From Rosistilla ulvae (lineage in GTDB: Bacteria > Planctomycetota > Planctomycetia > Pirellulales > Pirellulaceae): DNA of 64,000 nucleotides. Every line of letters begins with the position of its first letter. Position 1 is the first letter of the stretch. A program made the position numbers and the translations under genes. This document shows positions 25,389-36,400 of the stretch, one piece after another. Under the pieces are notes generated by a model. That model was not told the origin of the DNA. It searched no databases and saw only the letters and a list, made by a program, of their open reading frames with translations. Location: NCBI RefSeq assembly GCF_007741475.1, contig NZ_CP036261.1, positions 5,581,798 to 5,645,797 of the forward strand, written 5' to 3'.

Positions 25389-26159
25389 TCATCGCCACGA
25401 TGGATGACCGATCACTCCCTTCCGCCGCTGCTCCTCGTCGAAGACGCGTTGCGGCACGATCCGGCGGAAATCTTTGGCATCGCCGCGGATCCCGGCGTTG
25501 ATCAACAGCAGGCCCAGGCGGACGCTGTCCTTGGGGATCAACGGCAGCTCGGCAACGCCCTGGCCCAGCGAACCGATCCGGCCGCGAATGAAGATCATCG
25601 CGTCCATCATCGCTTCGCCAAGATTCATACCCGCATCACCGCCGATCACCAACGTCCCATGCAGGGCTCCGTGAGCCGCGTTGTGCCCGACGTCGCCGCG
25701 TACAAAAACTTCGCCGCCACGCAGTGCCGCAGCGCATCCGTCCCCCGCGTTCCCGTAAACAGCTAGCGTGCCGCCGGTCATCGCCACGCCGACGCCAACG
25801 CCCGCATTGCCATGAACTCGGACCGCCCCAGAGACCATGCTCTCGCCCAAACCGTCGCCCACCGAACCGGTCACGCGGACATGGGCCAAGCGATTGAAGG
25901 CCAACGCATAATCGCCCAGCGTTCCGCGGACGTTGATCCGCCACGGTTTGTCCAACCCCATCAATAGATTGTCGCCACCATGGGCGCGGCGGAGTTCGAT
26001 CGATGGCGTTTCATGATCGATCGTTTCAGGCATTTCGACAGCTCGCAACCGCTCGAGAACCTCGCCGGCGTCCAATTCAGAAATGTCAATCGTCGCCAAC
26101 GATTCGCTCTTTGCCTCATCCGACACGACTGAATTCCTTTGAAGAGTTTGATTGCTCAC
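25389..26159 (-). CDS. GXGXG-domain protein, similar to glutamate synthase C-terminal domain (GlxC/MgsB-like)
   Basis: The 256-residue protein consists of a right-handed beta-helix built from repeats of the G-x-G/A pattern: VRVTGSVGDGLGESM, VRVHGNAGVGVGVAM, LAVYGNAGDGCAAAL, VFVRGDVGHNAAHGA, LVIGGDAGMNLGEAM and IFIRGRIGSLG. This is the C-terminal domain of glutamate synthase large subunit, which also exists as a separate subunit (GlxC, MgsB) of glutamate synthase-like and N-methylglutamate synthase complexes. The related FwdC/FhcC family has the same fold. None of the partner subunits is in this window. GTG start at 26159. The amidotransferase and FMN domains are absent, so it cannot act alone. 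Confidence 0.8.
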   Translation of the reverse strand: MSNQTLQRNSVVSDEAKSESLATIDISELDAGEVLERLRAVEMPETIDHETPSIELRRAHGGDNLLMGLDKPWRINVRGTLGDYALAFNRLAHVRVTGSVGDGLGESMVSGAVRVHGNAGVGVGVAMTGGTLAVYGNAGDGCAAALRGGEVFVRGDVGHNAAHGALHGTLVIGGDAGMNLGEAMMDAMIFIRGRIGSLGQGVAELPLIPKDSVRLGLLLINAGIRGDAKDFRRIVPQRVFDEEQRRKGVIGHPSWR

Positions 26160-26380
26160 CTATTGTTGCTGATCGGCAACCACAAGGGTATCCCAACTGC
26201 AAAGCCCCGCCGAATCCAATCGACAAGGAAAAATCCGCTTTTTGTGTTGGGACGAACTCGCCGCGTTTAAAGCTGCACTACCGGAGTGCAAGCTGGCCAT
26301 CACCGAATAAGTTAAGTAGATTGGAGCACTCCAAAGGCCGATGTGGATCGGTCCGTCCAAACTTTCCTGCCAAAGATCCC

Positions 26381-26977
26381 ATGCCAGAATCGATCGCAAC
26401 CACTGCGAGTCTCGTCGGGCGATTGCGTGCTCGCGACTCCGATGCTTGGTCGCGGTTTTCGGTGATCTATTGCCCACTGGTCTATCGTTGGGCTCGGCAG
26501 GCTGGGTTGCAATCGTCCGACACCGATGATGTCGTCCAGGAAGTCTTCCGCGGCGTGACGTCCACGATCGACAGCTATCGAAATCAAAGCGTTTCGGGGA
26601 GTTTTCGACGATGGCTGTGGGGGATCACGCGACATAAGCTCGCCGATCATTTTCACGCCGCTGCCGCGCATCCGCCAGCAGTGGGAGGGTCCGATGCGAA
26701 TCAGCGGCTTCAAGAGTTGCCTAATAAACCGCCTGAGGAGATCCGCGATGAGGGTTCCTACGATGCGGAGGCATGGATCTTGCGTCGAGCTCTTGGATTG
26801 CTTGAATCCGATTTCGAGGAACGAACTTGGCGCGCGTTCTGGAGGACTGCAATCGACAATTGTTCAGCCGCAGAGGCAGGCGAAGAATTAGACATGAGTT
26901 CGAGAGCCGTTCGTCAGGCCAAGTATCGCGTGTTGCATCGACTCCGATCGGAACTTCAAGACCAAGTCGACTGGTAG
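26381..26977 (+). CDS. ECF-type RNA polymerase sigma factor
   Basis: The 198-residue protein from MPESIATTASLVGRLRARDS has region 2 (VYRWARQAGLQSSDTDDVVQEVFRGV and FRRWLWGITRHKLADHF) and region 4 (AAEAGEELDMSSRAVRQAKYRVLHRL) with a helix-turn-helix. A linker of about 50 residues with PPEEIRDE separates them, typical of planctomycete ECF factors. The frame is open upstream to 26003 but the ATG at 26381 begins the homologous part. The next gene, 131 bp downstream on the same strand, is a kinase with an anti-sigma-like zinc motif, so the two probably form a regulatory pair. Confidence 0.9.
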   Translation: MPESIATTASLVGRLRARDSDAWSRFSVIYCPLVYRWARQAGLQSSDTDDVVQEVFRGVTSTIDSYRNQSVSGSFRRWLWGITRHKLADHFHAAAAHPPAVGGSDANQRLQELPNKPPEEIRDEGSYDAEAWILRRALGLLESDFEERTWRAFWRTAIDNCSAAEAGEELDMSSRAVRQAKYRVLHRLRSELQDQVDW

Positions 26978-27108
26978 AATCCTGCCGTTGCGCCCTCCGT
27001 TCGCGCGGAAGCTTGTTTCTTTCGGAATCGCGTGGCGCTTTGGCGAACAGCTTGTAGAGGTTAATTTTTTGGCCTCGTAGATTTCTCTACAAACTTTTGG
27101 GGTATCGG

Positions 27109-30100
27109 ATGCGTTTAACAGACTGCCCGCCAAACGAAGCGTTGGCTGCCTACGTTTCCGGTGCGCTCGAAGAAGAATCCGTCCAGTCGGTTTCCGAACA
27201 CGTCGAAGTCTGCCCGTCCTGCGAAGAAGCTGTATGCAACCTTGAATCCAGCTCCGACAGGCTCCTGGAGAAACTACGGCTTCCCCTTCCGCAGGATCCC
27301 TTCGCGGAAGAGGAGGGCTGTGATCGCGCGATCGAATTAGTCAAAGAGATTGGACTGGAGCCGACATTTATTGGCGAAGATGCCACGGTCGACGGGGCCG
27401 ATCCGGGCGACGCATCGAATGGGAAGAAGGCTCAGCCGCCAGAAATCGTAGGGATGCTTGGACAATATGAATTGATCAAGAAGTTGGGGCAGGGGGGCAT
27501 GGGGGCGGTTTACAAAGCCAAACACACGCGGCTGCGGCGCATCGTCGCCTTGAAGGTGCTGCCCGCGAATCTGTTGCAGGATGAAGGCGCCATCGCCCGC
27601 TTTGACCGCGAGATGCAGGCAGTCGGAGCACTGGACCACCCCAACATCATCCGCGCCAGCGACGCCGGCGAGATCGACGGCACCCATTACCTGGTGATGG
27701 AGCTGGTCAAGGGAGACGATCTTGCGGTCGTCGCGCACCGTCGCGGTCCATTGCCGGTCGCGGACGCTTGCGAAGTGATCCGGCAAGCCGCTGTTGGACT
27801 GCAGCATGCAATGGAAAATGGTCTGGTCCATCGCGATATCAAGCCAGCCAACTTGATGCTCAGCGAAAAAGGACAGGTCAAAATTCTGGACATGGGGTTG
27901 GCATTGCTCGAAACTCCTTTCGGTGACGACGACGGATTGACCTCGACCGGGCAGATCATGGGCACCGTCGACTACATGGCACCCGAGCAAGTCACCAACA
28001 GCCACAACGTCGACATCCGTGGCGACATCTACGCGTTGGGCTGTACGATCTATCGGTTGCTCAGCGGCGTAGCGCCGTTCCAGGATGGGAAGTACGACAA
28101 CGTTATCTTCAAGGCGATGGCTCACGTCGATACACCGCCGCCACCGCTGGGCGAGCGGCGAGCCGACTTGCCTGCGGAGTTGCTCGCAATCGTTGACAAG
28201 ACGTTGGCCAAAAAACCAGCCGACCGTTTTCAAACGCCGATGGAACTGGCCGAAGCACTTGCGCCGTTCACCACAGGACATGACTTGCCAGCGCTATTGG
28301 CCGAAGCGCCGATCGCGCCGCCCGCCAGCGTGAATATGGAAGCTGCCACGGCGGCAGTCATTAGCAGTGCCGATCCGACGGCCGGATCCATAACCGGACT
28401 GGAACCGACACTCGCGTTCCCGTCGAGCAGCGGCCGCATCCCGAGAAACCGAATCAAGATTGCGGCTGGATTCTTTGGCGGGATCGCCGCGTTGTTTGCC
28501 GGGATTGTGTTCTATCTGAATCTGGGCGGCAAATACGACGTGCAGATCACGCTGGATGACCCATCGATGTCACTGAAAGTCGACAGCGAAGCGGTGGTCA
28601 TCGAAGGCAATGGCGAGCCGATTCGATTGTCTTCCGGAGTACACACACTGCATGTCGAATTGAACGGGTTCGAGTCCGACACCGACAGTTTCACCGTCAA
28701 GAAGGACGGCAAGAACGCCGTCCATGTCGCCAGGCTTGATGGAAAGCTGAAGATCGTTCCTGGCGGCAAGCCAGCCCTACTTTCCAGCTCAGTAACGAGC
28801 ACCACAAAGCCGGGCACTGAATCACCAGGCATTGGTCGCCCCCCGGGTGCCACTGGCTCGACTGGTCTTCCTCCGGTCGCTATCGCGCCGTTCGACGCGG
28901 CCACGGCAAAGCAGCATCAGCAGGCGTGGGCGAAGCACCTAGGTGTTCCGGTGGAGAAAAAAGTCGAACTGCCCGGCGGTGCGACGATGGCTTTCATGTT
29001 GATCCCACCCGGCGAGTTCGACATGGGAAGCACTGGCGAACAGGTTGACGCCGCGTTGAAACTGCACACCGGCCTCACCTCGGAAAAGCTGCAACGTAGC
29101 CGTATCGAAGTCGCGGAACAACCACGGCACCGCGTCCTCATAAGTCAGCCGTTCCAACTCGGGTCGACGGAAGTCACCGTCGGCCAATTCAAACAATTCG
29201 CCGCTGCCACAGGGTATCGAACCGAGGCTGAAAAAGCTTCGCAGCCGACTACATACCTCAATCCCGGATTTCAAGTGACGGATGAGTCACCGGCGGCAGT
29301 GATCACCTGGAACGACGCCGTGGCGTTTTGTCAGTGGCTCTCGAAACGCGAAAAGGCGACCTATCGCCTCCCGACCGAAGCGGAGTGGGAATACGCCTGC
29401 CGGGCCGGTACAACGTCCCAGTACTCGTTCGGCAACAACCACGAAGACCTTGGCCGGTTCGGCTGGTACAAGAACAACTCCCAAGAGAAAGCACATCCAG
29501 TGGGCACGCTTTTGCCGAACCCATTTGGCTTGTTCGACATCCATGGCAATTTGCAGGAGTGGTGCGAGGACCCCTACGGCGAAGACTGGTATGCCCACTC
29601 GCCCACTGTCGATCCACGTGGTCCAGACTCCGGTGATCCATACGTCGTCCGCGGAGGAATCTGGAATCACGTTGCCACCCAGGCCCGCTCCGCAACCCGC
29701 AACCACAACACGGCAAGGACGCAGTTCCAGGGCTCCGGATTTCGAGTCGCACTGACGATCGACACGGCGACGTTGAAACCGGCCGTGGTCCCAACAAATG
29801 GCACACCTCCGCTGGCCATCGCCCCGTTTGATGAAGCGCAGGCGAAGGCCTATCAGCAGGCCTGGGCGAAACATCTCGGTGTTCCGGTGGAGAAAGAAGT
29901 CGAACTGCCCGGCGGCGCGAAGATGGCTTTCATGCTGATTCCGCCCGGCGATTTCATGATGGGGTCGAGTGAGGACGAACAGGCCAAATTTCTCGTTGAA
30001 AACGAAACGAATCCGATTCAAGCATATTATCAACGTATTCTTGCTGAAGATCCGCAGCATTCCACGCGGATAACGCGTGCGTTTTACCTCGCCAAATATG

Positions 30101-33100
30101 AAGTCACACAGACTCAGTGGCAGGCCGTCATGGGGAACAACCCCTCGAAACACCAGGATGAACCTGCAAGTCCCGTGGAACAGGTGAGTTGGGATGACGT
30201 GCAGACATTTCTGGCGAAGTTAAATGAGGGAACTTCAACCGCAATACACCAGTTCATCCTGCCGACTGAGGCCCAATGGGAATTTGCCTGTCGTGCCGGG
30301 ACGACAACGCCTTGGCACAGCGGTACGAGTGAGCATGAGTTGCAGCGATATGGTTGGATCAAGACAAACATCCAGTCTGAGACTCATCCAGCGGGACAAC
30401 TCGCGTCCAATCGCTTCGGACTTTACGACATGCACGGCAACGTCTTTGAGTGGTGTTCCGACTGGCACGCAGAGAATTCCTTCACAGACGCACCTGTCGA
30501 AGATCCGACAGGTGCCGAAACAGGCCTGGAACGGGTCTGCCGTGGAGGAGCCTGGTTTTCTCCCGAAGTCGCCGCCCGATCTGCGTATCGCGGCAAGAAG
30601 CCCCCATCGACCGCATGGGATTTTATTGGCTTCCGCCTGGCGATGACGATCGACACTTCGGAGCTGAAGCAGTCTTCGATGCCGGGTGCCAGTGGCTCCG
30701 CCAGTGGCTCCGCCAGTGGCACTGCTCCCGCCGTTGCTCCGTTCGATGCCGCCACTCCGGCGACACCAAAGGCCGAGCCGTTTCGCTTGCCTGACGTCGA
30801 AGGGAAAATTCATTCTCTCGCTTTCAGTGCGGATGGTCAGACGCTTGCCGTGGGACTAAATAAGGACGTCAGCCTGTTCGATACCAAGACGTGGAAAAAG
30901 ATCCAAACCAAGAATGCCCACAATTACGATGTTACCTCGCTTGCGTTCAGCCCCGATGGGAAGCTATTTGCCAGCGGATGCACCGATAACACGATCAACT
31001 TGTACGACGCGAAAACGTGGGACTACATTAGCAGGGTTGGCTCGCTTCCGAGCAAGTCGCAAGTCCTGAGTCTTGCGTTTAGTCCCGATTCCTCGATTCT
31101 TGCATCAGGAGGTGGTGGTAGCGCGCCATTAATGTTGTGGGATGTGGCTGGAACCAAAGGAATGATCGGGGATCTGAAAGGACACACGAAGGCGATAAGA
31201 TCACTCGCTTTTAGCCCGGATGGAAAATCGCTTGCTGCCGCTAGTCAAGACGGCTCGGTTAAATCATGGGACCTGGCCAGTGGAAAAATTCAGCAAACCT
31301 TCGAGGGGGGGCACTTGGCAGGAGTTTTGTCTGTGGCGATTAGCCCCGATGGAACGATGCTCGCGAGCGGTGGCGAGGGGCGCCGAATCCAGTTGTGGGA
31401 CCTCGCAACCGGAAAGGATCTCGGTAGGCTTTCCGGTCACAAAGGTGGCGTGTCGCTTGTCGCGTTTCATTCCGATGGACAGACACTGTTCTCATCGGAC
31501 TATCACGATGTTCGGTTGTGGGATTTTGTGGACAAGACGCCGCAGAGCATTTGGGCCAGTGAGTCTGGGAGATACCAATCGATCACCGTCTTGGATCCGT
31601 TGGAACGCTACGTTGCGGTTGCCGAGCAAGGTAATACCATTCTCGTCGTTCCTCTCACGCCCAAAACCGACTCAGAACCAACCGCACCCGTGATTGAAGA
31701 GGTGGCCCCCGCGGGCGACCCGCTGCCCGGATTGATCAGCACCCCAGGAAACGTGTCGGGCATCCGTCGCTGGCAAATTCTGCCACGGCTTCCCAATACG
31801 ACTCCCGGTATCGATCAAATCTCAGCTCCGTCGGACGGGTCATCGTTCGCTTATTGCGATCGGCCGTGGACGCGAATCTATGACGCATCATCGCTGAAGC
31901 TGGAAAAACTGATTCCTGCGTCGGACCACCCCCGCACGAGCGTTCGTCTCAGTCCCGATGGATCACGCATCGCCTCGGGCGCGGGATCAACCGTCGAGAT
32001 TCGCGATGCCGCAAGTGGCAAGTCGCTCGCCCAGTGGGAGGCGTTCACCGACAAACAGAAACACCTCTTCGTGCGGACATTGGCGTGGAGTGCCGATAGC
32101 CAAATGCTCGCAACTGCGCGGACATTCAAGACGGACAATTCAATTGCGATCTGGGATCGACAGGGAAAGCTAATTCAGCATCTCACACACCCGAGTGCTA
32201 ACGACGACATCGCGTTCAGCCCCAATGGAAAATGGTTCGCCGCTGCGACGACGCCCTTTGTGACCGTTTGGAATGTCACCGATTGGAAGCAAGCATTTCA
32301 AGTCGATCTTGGGAAGGTGATCTCGCTGGCCTGGAGTCCCAATAGCCAGTGGTTGGCGGCCGGTTGTCACGAAGAATCCAAGCGCGACTTGCTCCATCTT
32401 TGGCAAACCGAGACTTGGAAAGACGGTCCGCGTCTGTTGGGTAACCTCAGCCACGTCAATGGGATCAGTTGGAGCCCCGATTCAAAACGCTTAGTCACCG
32501 CCAGCCATGATAAGCATTGCCGGATCTATGATCTTGAAACGACGGAATCTGTCGGACAGATCGCTTTTCCGAACGGCAATATGGCCCCTTTCGCATCGGT
32601 GCTGTGGACGCACGATGGCCGTTGGATTCTCGCCGGCACGACATCGAACGGCATGTTGCTCTATGACGTCCAGAACAGCAAAGTCGTTGATACCCTCGTC
32701 CACAACCAAGTCGAAAAGACCGACCTTGCCGACGGCGGGATTCAACTCAAGTTCGCGAACAACCAAACGGCCGAGTTCAACCAATTCGGCCGTTTAATTT
32801 CGGGTGACCCGGCGGACCTCGATCGCGAACTGATCTATATGGTGGAGCACGAAGATGGCAGTTTCGAAATCCAGAGTCCCTCGGAGTTCCCTGCTGCGGC
32901 CAAAGTTGACCTAACGACCTCGTCTGCGAAGTCGGCTCCAGCGGCCCCCCAACCCTCTCCTGAACCGGATCGGGCTGCGGCGACTTGGGTACTTCAGCTT
33001 GGTGGCACGGTCAAGATTTCTAACGCCGGTTTAAAGAATCAGTTAGTCAAGTCAATCGAGGACTTGCCCACCGAGCCGTTTCAACTGACGATCGTCGACC

Positions 33101-33267
33101 TGGCGGGCCGACCAGGTGTTAACGACAGCGACCTTGCCAGACTCTCCGGACTAAAGAATTTGTATGCCGTTCGACTGACCGGGATACAAATGACGGACCA
33201 GGGACTCGCAAACGTGGCGAAATCTCCCAGCAGCGGGAACTTTCGCAGCCATCTCTCCGTACGTTGA
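27109..33267 (+). CDS. Giant Ser/Thr kinase with anti-sigma zinc motif, two FGE-like domains and WD40 repeats
   Basis: The 2052-residue protein starts at an ATG 12 nt after an alternative TTG. Residues 1-50 hold a ZAS-type zinc motif (H31-x3-C35-x2-C38). The kinase domain (about 120-390) has LGQGGMGAVY at 126-135, K149, HRDIKPAN at 241-248, DMGLAL at 261-266 and APEQ. A membrane helix lies at about 450-472, followed by a PEGA-like beta domain (475-545). Two sulfatase-modifying-factor-like domains follow (about 620-880 and 925-1180), both lacking the active-site cysteines between GG and AR (VRGGIWNHVATQARS, CRGGAWFSPEVAARS). Two blocks of WD40 repeats (about 1220-1520 and 1570-1880) end with a single leucine-rich-repeat-like turn. 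The C-terminus may be truncated. Confidence 0.93.
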   Translation: MRLTDCPPNEALAAYVSGALEEESVQSVSEHVEVCPSCEEAVCNLESSSDRLLEKLRLPLPQDPFAEEEGCDRAIELVKEIGLEPTFIGEDATVDGADPGDASNGKKAQPPEIVGMLGQYELIKKLGQGGMGAVYKAKHTRLRRIVALKVLPANLLQDEGAIARFDREMQAVGALDHPNIIRASDAGEIDGTHYLVMELVKGDDLAVVAHRRGPLPVADACEVIRQAAVGLQHAMENGLVHRDIKPANLMLSEKGQVKILDMGLALLETPFGDDDGLTSTGQIMGTVDYMAPEQVTNSHNVDIRGDIYALGCTIYRLLSGVAPFQDGKYDNVIFKAMAHVDTPPPPLGERRADLPAELLAIVDKTLAKKPADRFQTPMELAEALAPFTTGHDLPALLAEAPIAPPASVNMEAATAAVISSADPTAGSITGLEPTLAFPSSSGRIPRNRIKIAAGFFGGIAALFAGIVFYLNLGGKYDVQITLDDPSMSLKVDSEAVVIEGNGEPIRLSSGVHTLHVELNGFESDTDSFTVKKDGKNAVHVARLDGKLKIVPGGKPALLSSSVTSTTKPGTESPGIGRPPGATGSTGLPPVAIAPFDAATAKQHQQAWAKHLGVPVEKKVELPGGATMAFMLIPPGEFDMGSTGEQVDAALKLHTGLTSEKLQRSRIEVAEQPRHRVLISQPFQLGSTEVTVGQFKQFAAATGYRTEAEKASQPTTYLNPGFQVTDESPAAVITWNDAVAFCQWLSKREKATYRLPTEAEWEYACRAGTTSQYSFGNNHEDLGRFGWYKNNSQEKAHPVGTLLPNPFGLFDIHGNLQEWCEDPYGEDWYAHSPTVDPRGPDSGDPYVVRGGIWNHVATQARSATRNHNTARTQFQGSGFRVALTIDTATLKPAVVPTNGTPPLAIAPFDEAQAKAYQQAWAKHLGVPVEKEVELPGGAKMAFMLIPPGDFMMGSSEDEQAKFLVENETNPIQAYYQRILAEDPQHSTRITRAFYLAKYEVTQTQWQAVMGNNPSKHQDEPASPVEQVSWDDVQTFLAKLNEGTSTAIHQFILPTEAQWEFACRAGTTTPWHSGTSEHELQRYGWIKTNIQSETHPAGQLASNRFGLYDMHGNVFEWCSDWHAENSFTDAPVEDPTGAETGLERVCRGGAWFSPEVAARSAYRGKKPPSTAWDFIGFRLAMTIDTSELKQSSMPGASGSASGSASGTAPAVAPFDAATPATPKAEPFRLPDVEGKIHSLAFSADGQTLAVGLNKDVSLFDTKTWKKIQTKNAHNYDVTSLAFSPDGKLFASGCTDNTINLYDAKTWDYISRVGSLPSKSQVLSLAFSPDSSILASGGGGSAPLMLWDVAGTKGMIGDLKGHTKAIRSLAFSPDGKSLAAASQDGSVKSWDLASGKIQQTFEGGHLAGVLSVAISPDGTMLASGGEGRRIQLWDLATGKDLGRLSGHKGGVSLVAFHSDGQTLFSSDYHDVRLWDFVDKTPQSIWASESGRYQSITVLDPLERYVAVAEQGNTILVVPLTPKTDSEPTAPVIEEVAPAGDPLPGLISTPGNVSGIRRWQILPRLPNTTPGIDQISAPSDGSSFAYCDRPWTRIYDASSLKLEKLIPASDHPRTSVRLSPDGSRIASGAGSTVEIRDAASGKSLAQWEAFTDKQKHLFVRTLAWSADSQMLATARTFKTDNSIAIWDRQGKLIQHLTHPSANDDIAFSPNGKWFAAATTPFVTVWNVTDWKQAFQVDLGKVISLAWSPNSQWLAAGCHEESKRDLLHLWQTETWKDGPRLLGNLSHVNGISWSPDSKRLVTASHDKHCRIYDLETTESVGQIAFPNGNMAPFASVLWTHDGRWILAGTTSNGMLLYDVQNSKVVDTLVHNQVEKTDLADGGIQLKFANNQTAEFNQFGRLISGDPADLDRELIYMVEHEDGSFEIQSPSEFPAAAKVDLTTSSAKSAPAAPQPSPEPDRAAATWVLQLGGTVKISNAGLKNQLVKSIEDLPTEPFQLTIVDLAGRPGVNDSDLARLSGLKNLYAVRLTGIQMTDQGLANVAKSPSSGNFRSHLSVR

Positions 33268-33482
33268 ATCCAATTCCATCAACCTCGATGGAGAATACGA
33301 CGCAGCAGTTCCCGCAAGTTCAAACACTGAATAGCCCTGGCCAAACCGACAACCGAATTCGCCCGGCCGCTGCAAAACGGTTACAATAAAGCTCCTTCCC
33401 ACCTTTACGAAAGCCAGCCGCTCGATCGGGGTTCACCCGACTGCCGGTTTTCGCCTGCCTCCCTCTCCGCACTGGTATCGAG

Positions 33483-36400
33483 ATGCAAGCTTCCAAGCTC
33501 TTGCTGGCGCTGACGTTTGCCGCACTCTGCGGCCAACCTGCGGCTGCCGTCGATTATCTGACCGACATCAAACCGATATTGGAAACCAAATGCTACTCCT
33601 GCCACGGAGCGCTGAAACAGGAAGCCGATCTGCGGCTGGAGACGCGGGCGTTGATGCTGGAAAGCGATTCGATCGTTCCCGGCAATGCGGCGGAAAGCCT
33701 GCTTTTGGAACGCGTCTGTTCGACCGACGACGACCGCATGCCGCCTCCCGAAGATGGAGCGGCTTTGAAGCCGGCAGAGCTTGCGTTGCTGAAAGCTTGG
33801 ATCGATGCCGGGGCGGTCGCACCGGACGAACCGACGCCGGTCGCGCCCGATCAACATTGGTCGTTCCTGACCGTCGAGAAGCCGCCGATTCCCAAACTCT
33901 CCGATTCCGCATCGGACAGCGCAATCGCGAATCCAATCGACAGTTTCCTGCAAGTCCGTCGCGAGGCGTTGCAGTTGAAGGTTCAACCGCCGGCTGACCG
34001 TCCGCTGGCGCTGCGGCGATTGTATCTGGACCTGATCGGTTTGCCGCCGACGAGCGAACAGCTGGCCGACGAGCGTCCCTGGGATCAGATCGTCGACGAA
34101 TTGTTGGCTAGCCCCGAACACGCACAACGTTGGGCTCGGCACTGGATGGATATCTGGCGTTACAGCGATTGGTACGGGCTGGGAGCTCAGCTGCGTAACA
34201 GCCAAAAGCATATCTGGCACTGGCGCGACTGGATCGTTGAATCGCTGCAAGCCGACAAGGGCTACGACCAGATGGTGATGGAGATGTTGGCCGGGGACGA
34301 ACTGGCCCCCAGCGATCCCGACGTCCTTCGGGCCACAGGATTCCTGGCGCGGAATTATTATCTGTTCAATCGCACGACCTGGCTCGACAGCACGATCGAA
34401 CACACCGGCAAAGCCTTCTTGGGGCTGACGCTCAATTGTGCCAAGTGCCACGACCACAAATACGATCCGATCACGCATGTCGATTATTACCGGATGCGAG
34501 CGATCTTCGAACCACATCAAGTGCGGCTGGATCCCGTCCCCGGCGAAACCAACTTTGAAAAGGACGGCCTGCCGCGCGTCTTCGACGATCACCTGCAAGC
34601 CGAAACGTTCTTGCACTTGCGAGGCGACCCGACCAAGCCCGATCCCGAGACCGAGATCACGCCGGGCGTGCCCGCGTTGTTGGCCAGTTTTGCGCCACCG
34701 GTCACGCCCGTCGAACTGCCAGCCTGGGCTTACGCGCCCGGATCCCGCGACTATGTAGCTCGCGATCAACTCGCGGAAGCGAAGCAACGGGTTGTCGCCG
34801 CCGAATCCGAACTGCAGGCCGCTGAACAGAAAGCGGCTCAATTGCCCAAGGCTCCCGGAACGACGAGCGCGGCGGACGACGAAGCCGAATTCGCGGCGAT
34901 CGAAGAGTCGTTCGATGCGCTCGATCCCAAGCGATGGGAACTTGTCGGCGAAGGCTGGCGATTTGAAGAGGGGAAGCTGTTGCAGACGATCAGCGGCCGC
35001 GACAGCCACTTCCTGCATTTGCAGACGCCGCACCCGCGCGACTTTGATCTGACTTGCCAATACACAACCACCGGCGGCGACACCTACAAATCGGTGATGT
35101 TCCGATTCGATGATTCAGCGGACGGCCAGTTCAATAATTATGTCTACAGCAGCGCTCACGAACCGGCTCCGAAAATCCAAGTCGCTTACGCACGGCAGGG
35201 TAAGAGCAACTATCCCGGCGCGGGGCGAGTGTCGCGGCAGATCGCTGTCGGCAAAGAATACAAGCTGCGAATCGCCGTTCGCGATACGCTGATCAACGTA
35301 TGGCTGGACGATAAATTCTTGTTGGCGACTCACCTGCCCGAGCGGCGAGAGTCCGGCCGGTTTTCGATCTCGGGATTTGATGCCACGCTGGCGCTGAATC
35401 ACCTGACCCTGGCACCGTTGGCGGCCGATGCAAAGCTTCAAGCAGCGAAGGGGAAGGCCCCCGCAACGCCTGCCACGATCAAGCAGGCTGTCGAAATCGC
35501 CGCCGCGAAATTGCAGGCCGCTCGCGCTGCCGAATCTTCGCTGACCGCAACGATCGCCGCCGATCGACTGCGATTCGCCGCGGATGCCGACGAAGCCGCC
35601 ACGACCGCTGCTGCATCGATCGCCGCGCTGCGTCAGGCGGAGAGCTTGCAAGCCGCTGCGGAATACGAACTGCTGCTCGCCGGCGAGGACGCGAATAAGC
35701 GCAAAGCCGCGGAAGCGAAGCGAGCGAAGGCGGAGAAACAGCGACTGGCGGCCGAAGCTGGCAAGGCAAAATACAAATCGGTCCGGGCCTCCAAGAAAGC
35801 GTTAGAGACTCCCGAGCACAACGATTCGTATTACGGGGCAACCTACCCATCGCAAAGCACCGGCCGGCGGCTGGCGCTTGCTCGCTGGATCACCGATCGC
35901 AAGAATCCGTTGACCGCGCGGGTGGCGGTCAATCATCTGTGGGCTCGGCATTTCGGGACGCCGCTGGTCGAATCGGTCTTCGATTTTGGTCTGCGTGCGA
36001 AACCGCCGGAGCATCTCGCGCTGCTCGATTACCTGGCGGCTGAACTGATGGAATCAGGCTGGAGCATGCGGCATCTGCATCGCATGATGGTGACGTCGCA
36101 GACTTACCAATTGTCGGCGTCGACAGTCGATGCCGATGCGACGACGCTGGCGGCCGATCCGACCAACGCCTTCTATTGGCGGATGAACACGCGGCGGATG
36201 CAATCGCAAACCGTTCGCGACAGCTTGCTGCATCTGGCGGGCGAATTGGACCTGACCGCGGGCGGGCCGTCGGTCGATCCGGGTCCGAAGAGTCGACGTC
36301 GCAGCCTGTATTTCAAACACTCGCGCGACCAGCAAGACAAATTCCTGTCGATGTTCGACGATGCCGATCTGCTGCAATGTTATCTCCGCAACGAGAGCAT

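Noticed and set aside
28900-30650. Calling the two FGE-like domains sulfatase-modifying enzymes.
   Set aside because: The active-site cysteines are missing in both, so only the fold is claimed.
33405-35060. 551-codon minus-strand frame opposite the DUF1549/DUF1553 gene.
   Set aside because: The plus-strand frame carries the heme motif and family domains; the opposite frame is a composition shadow.
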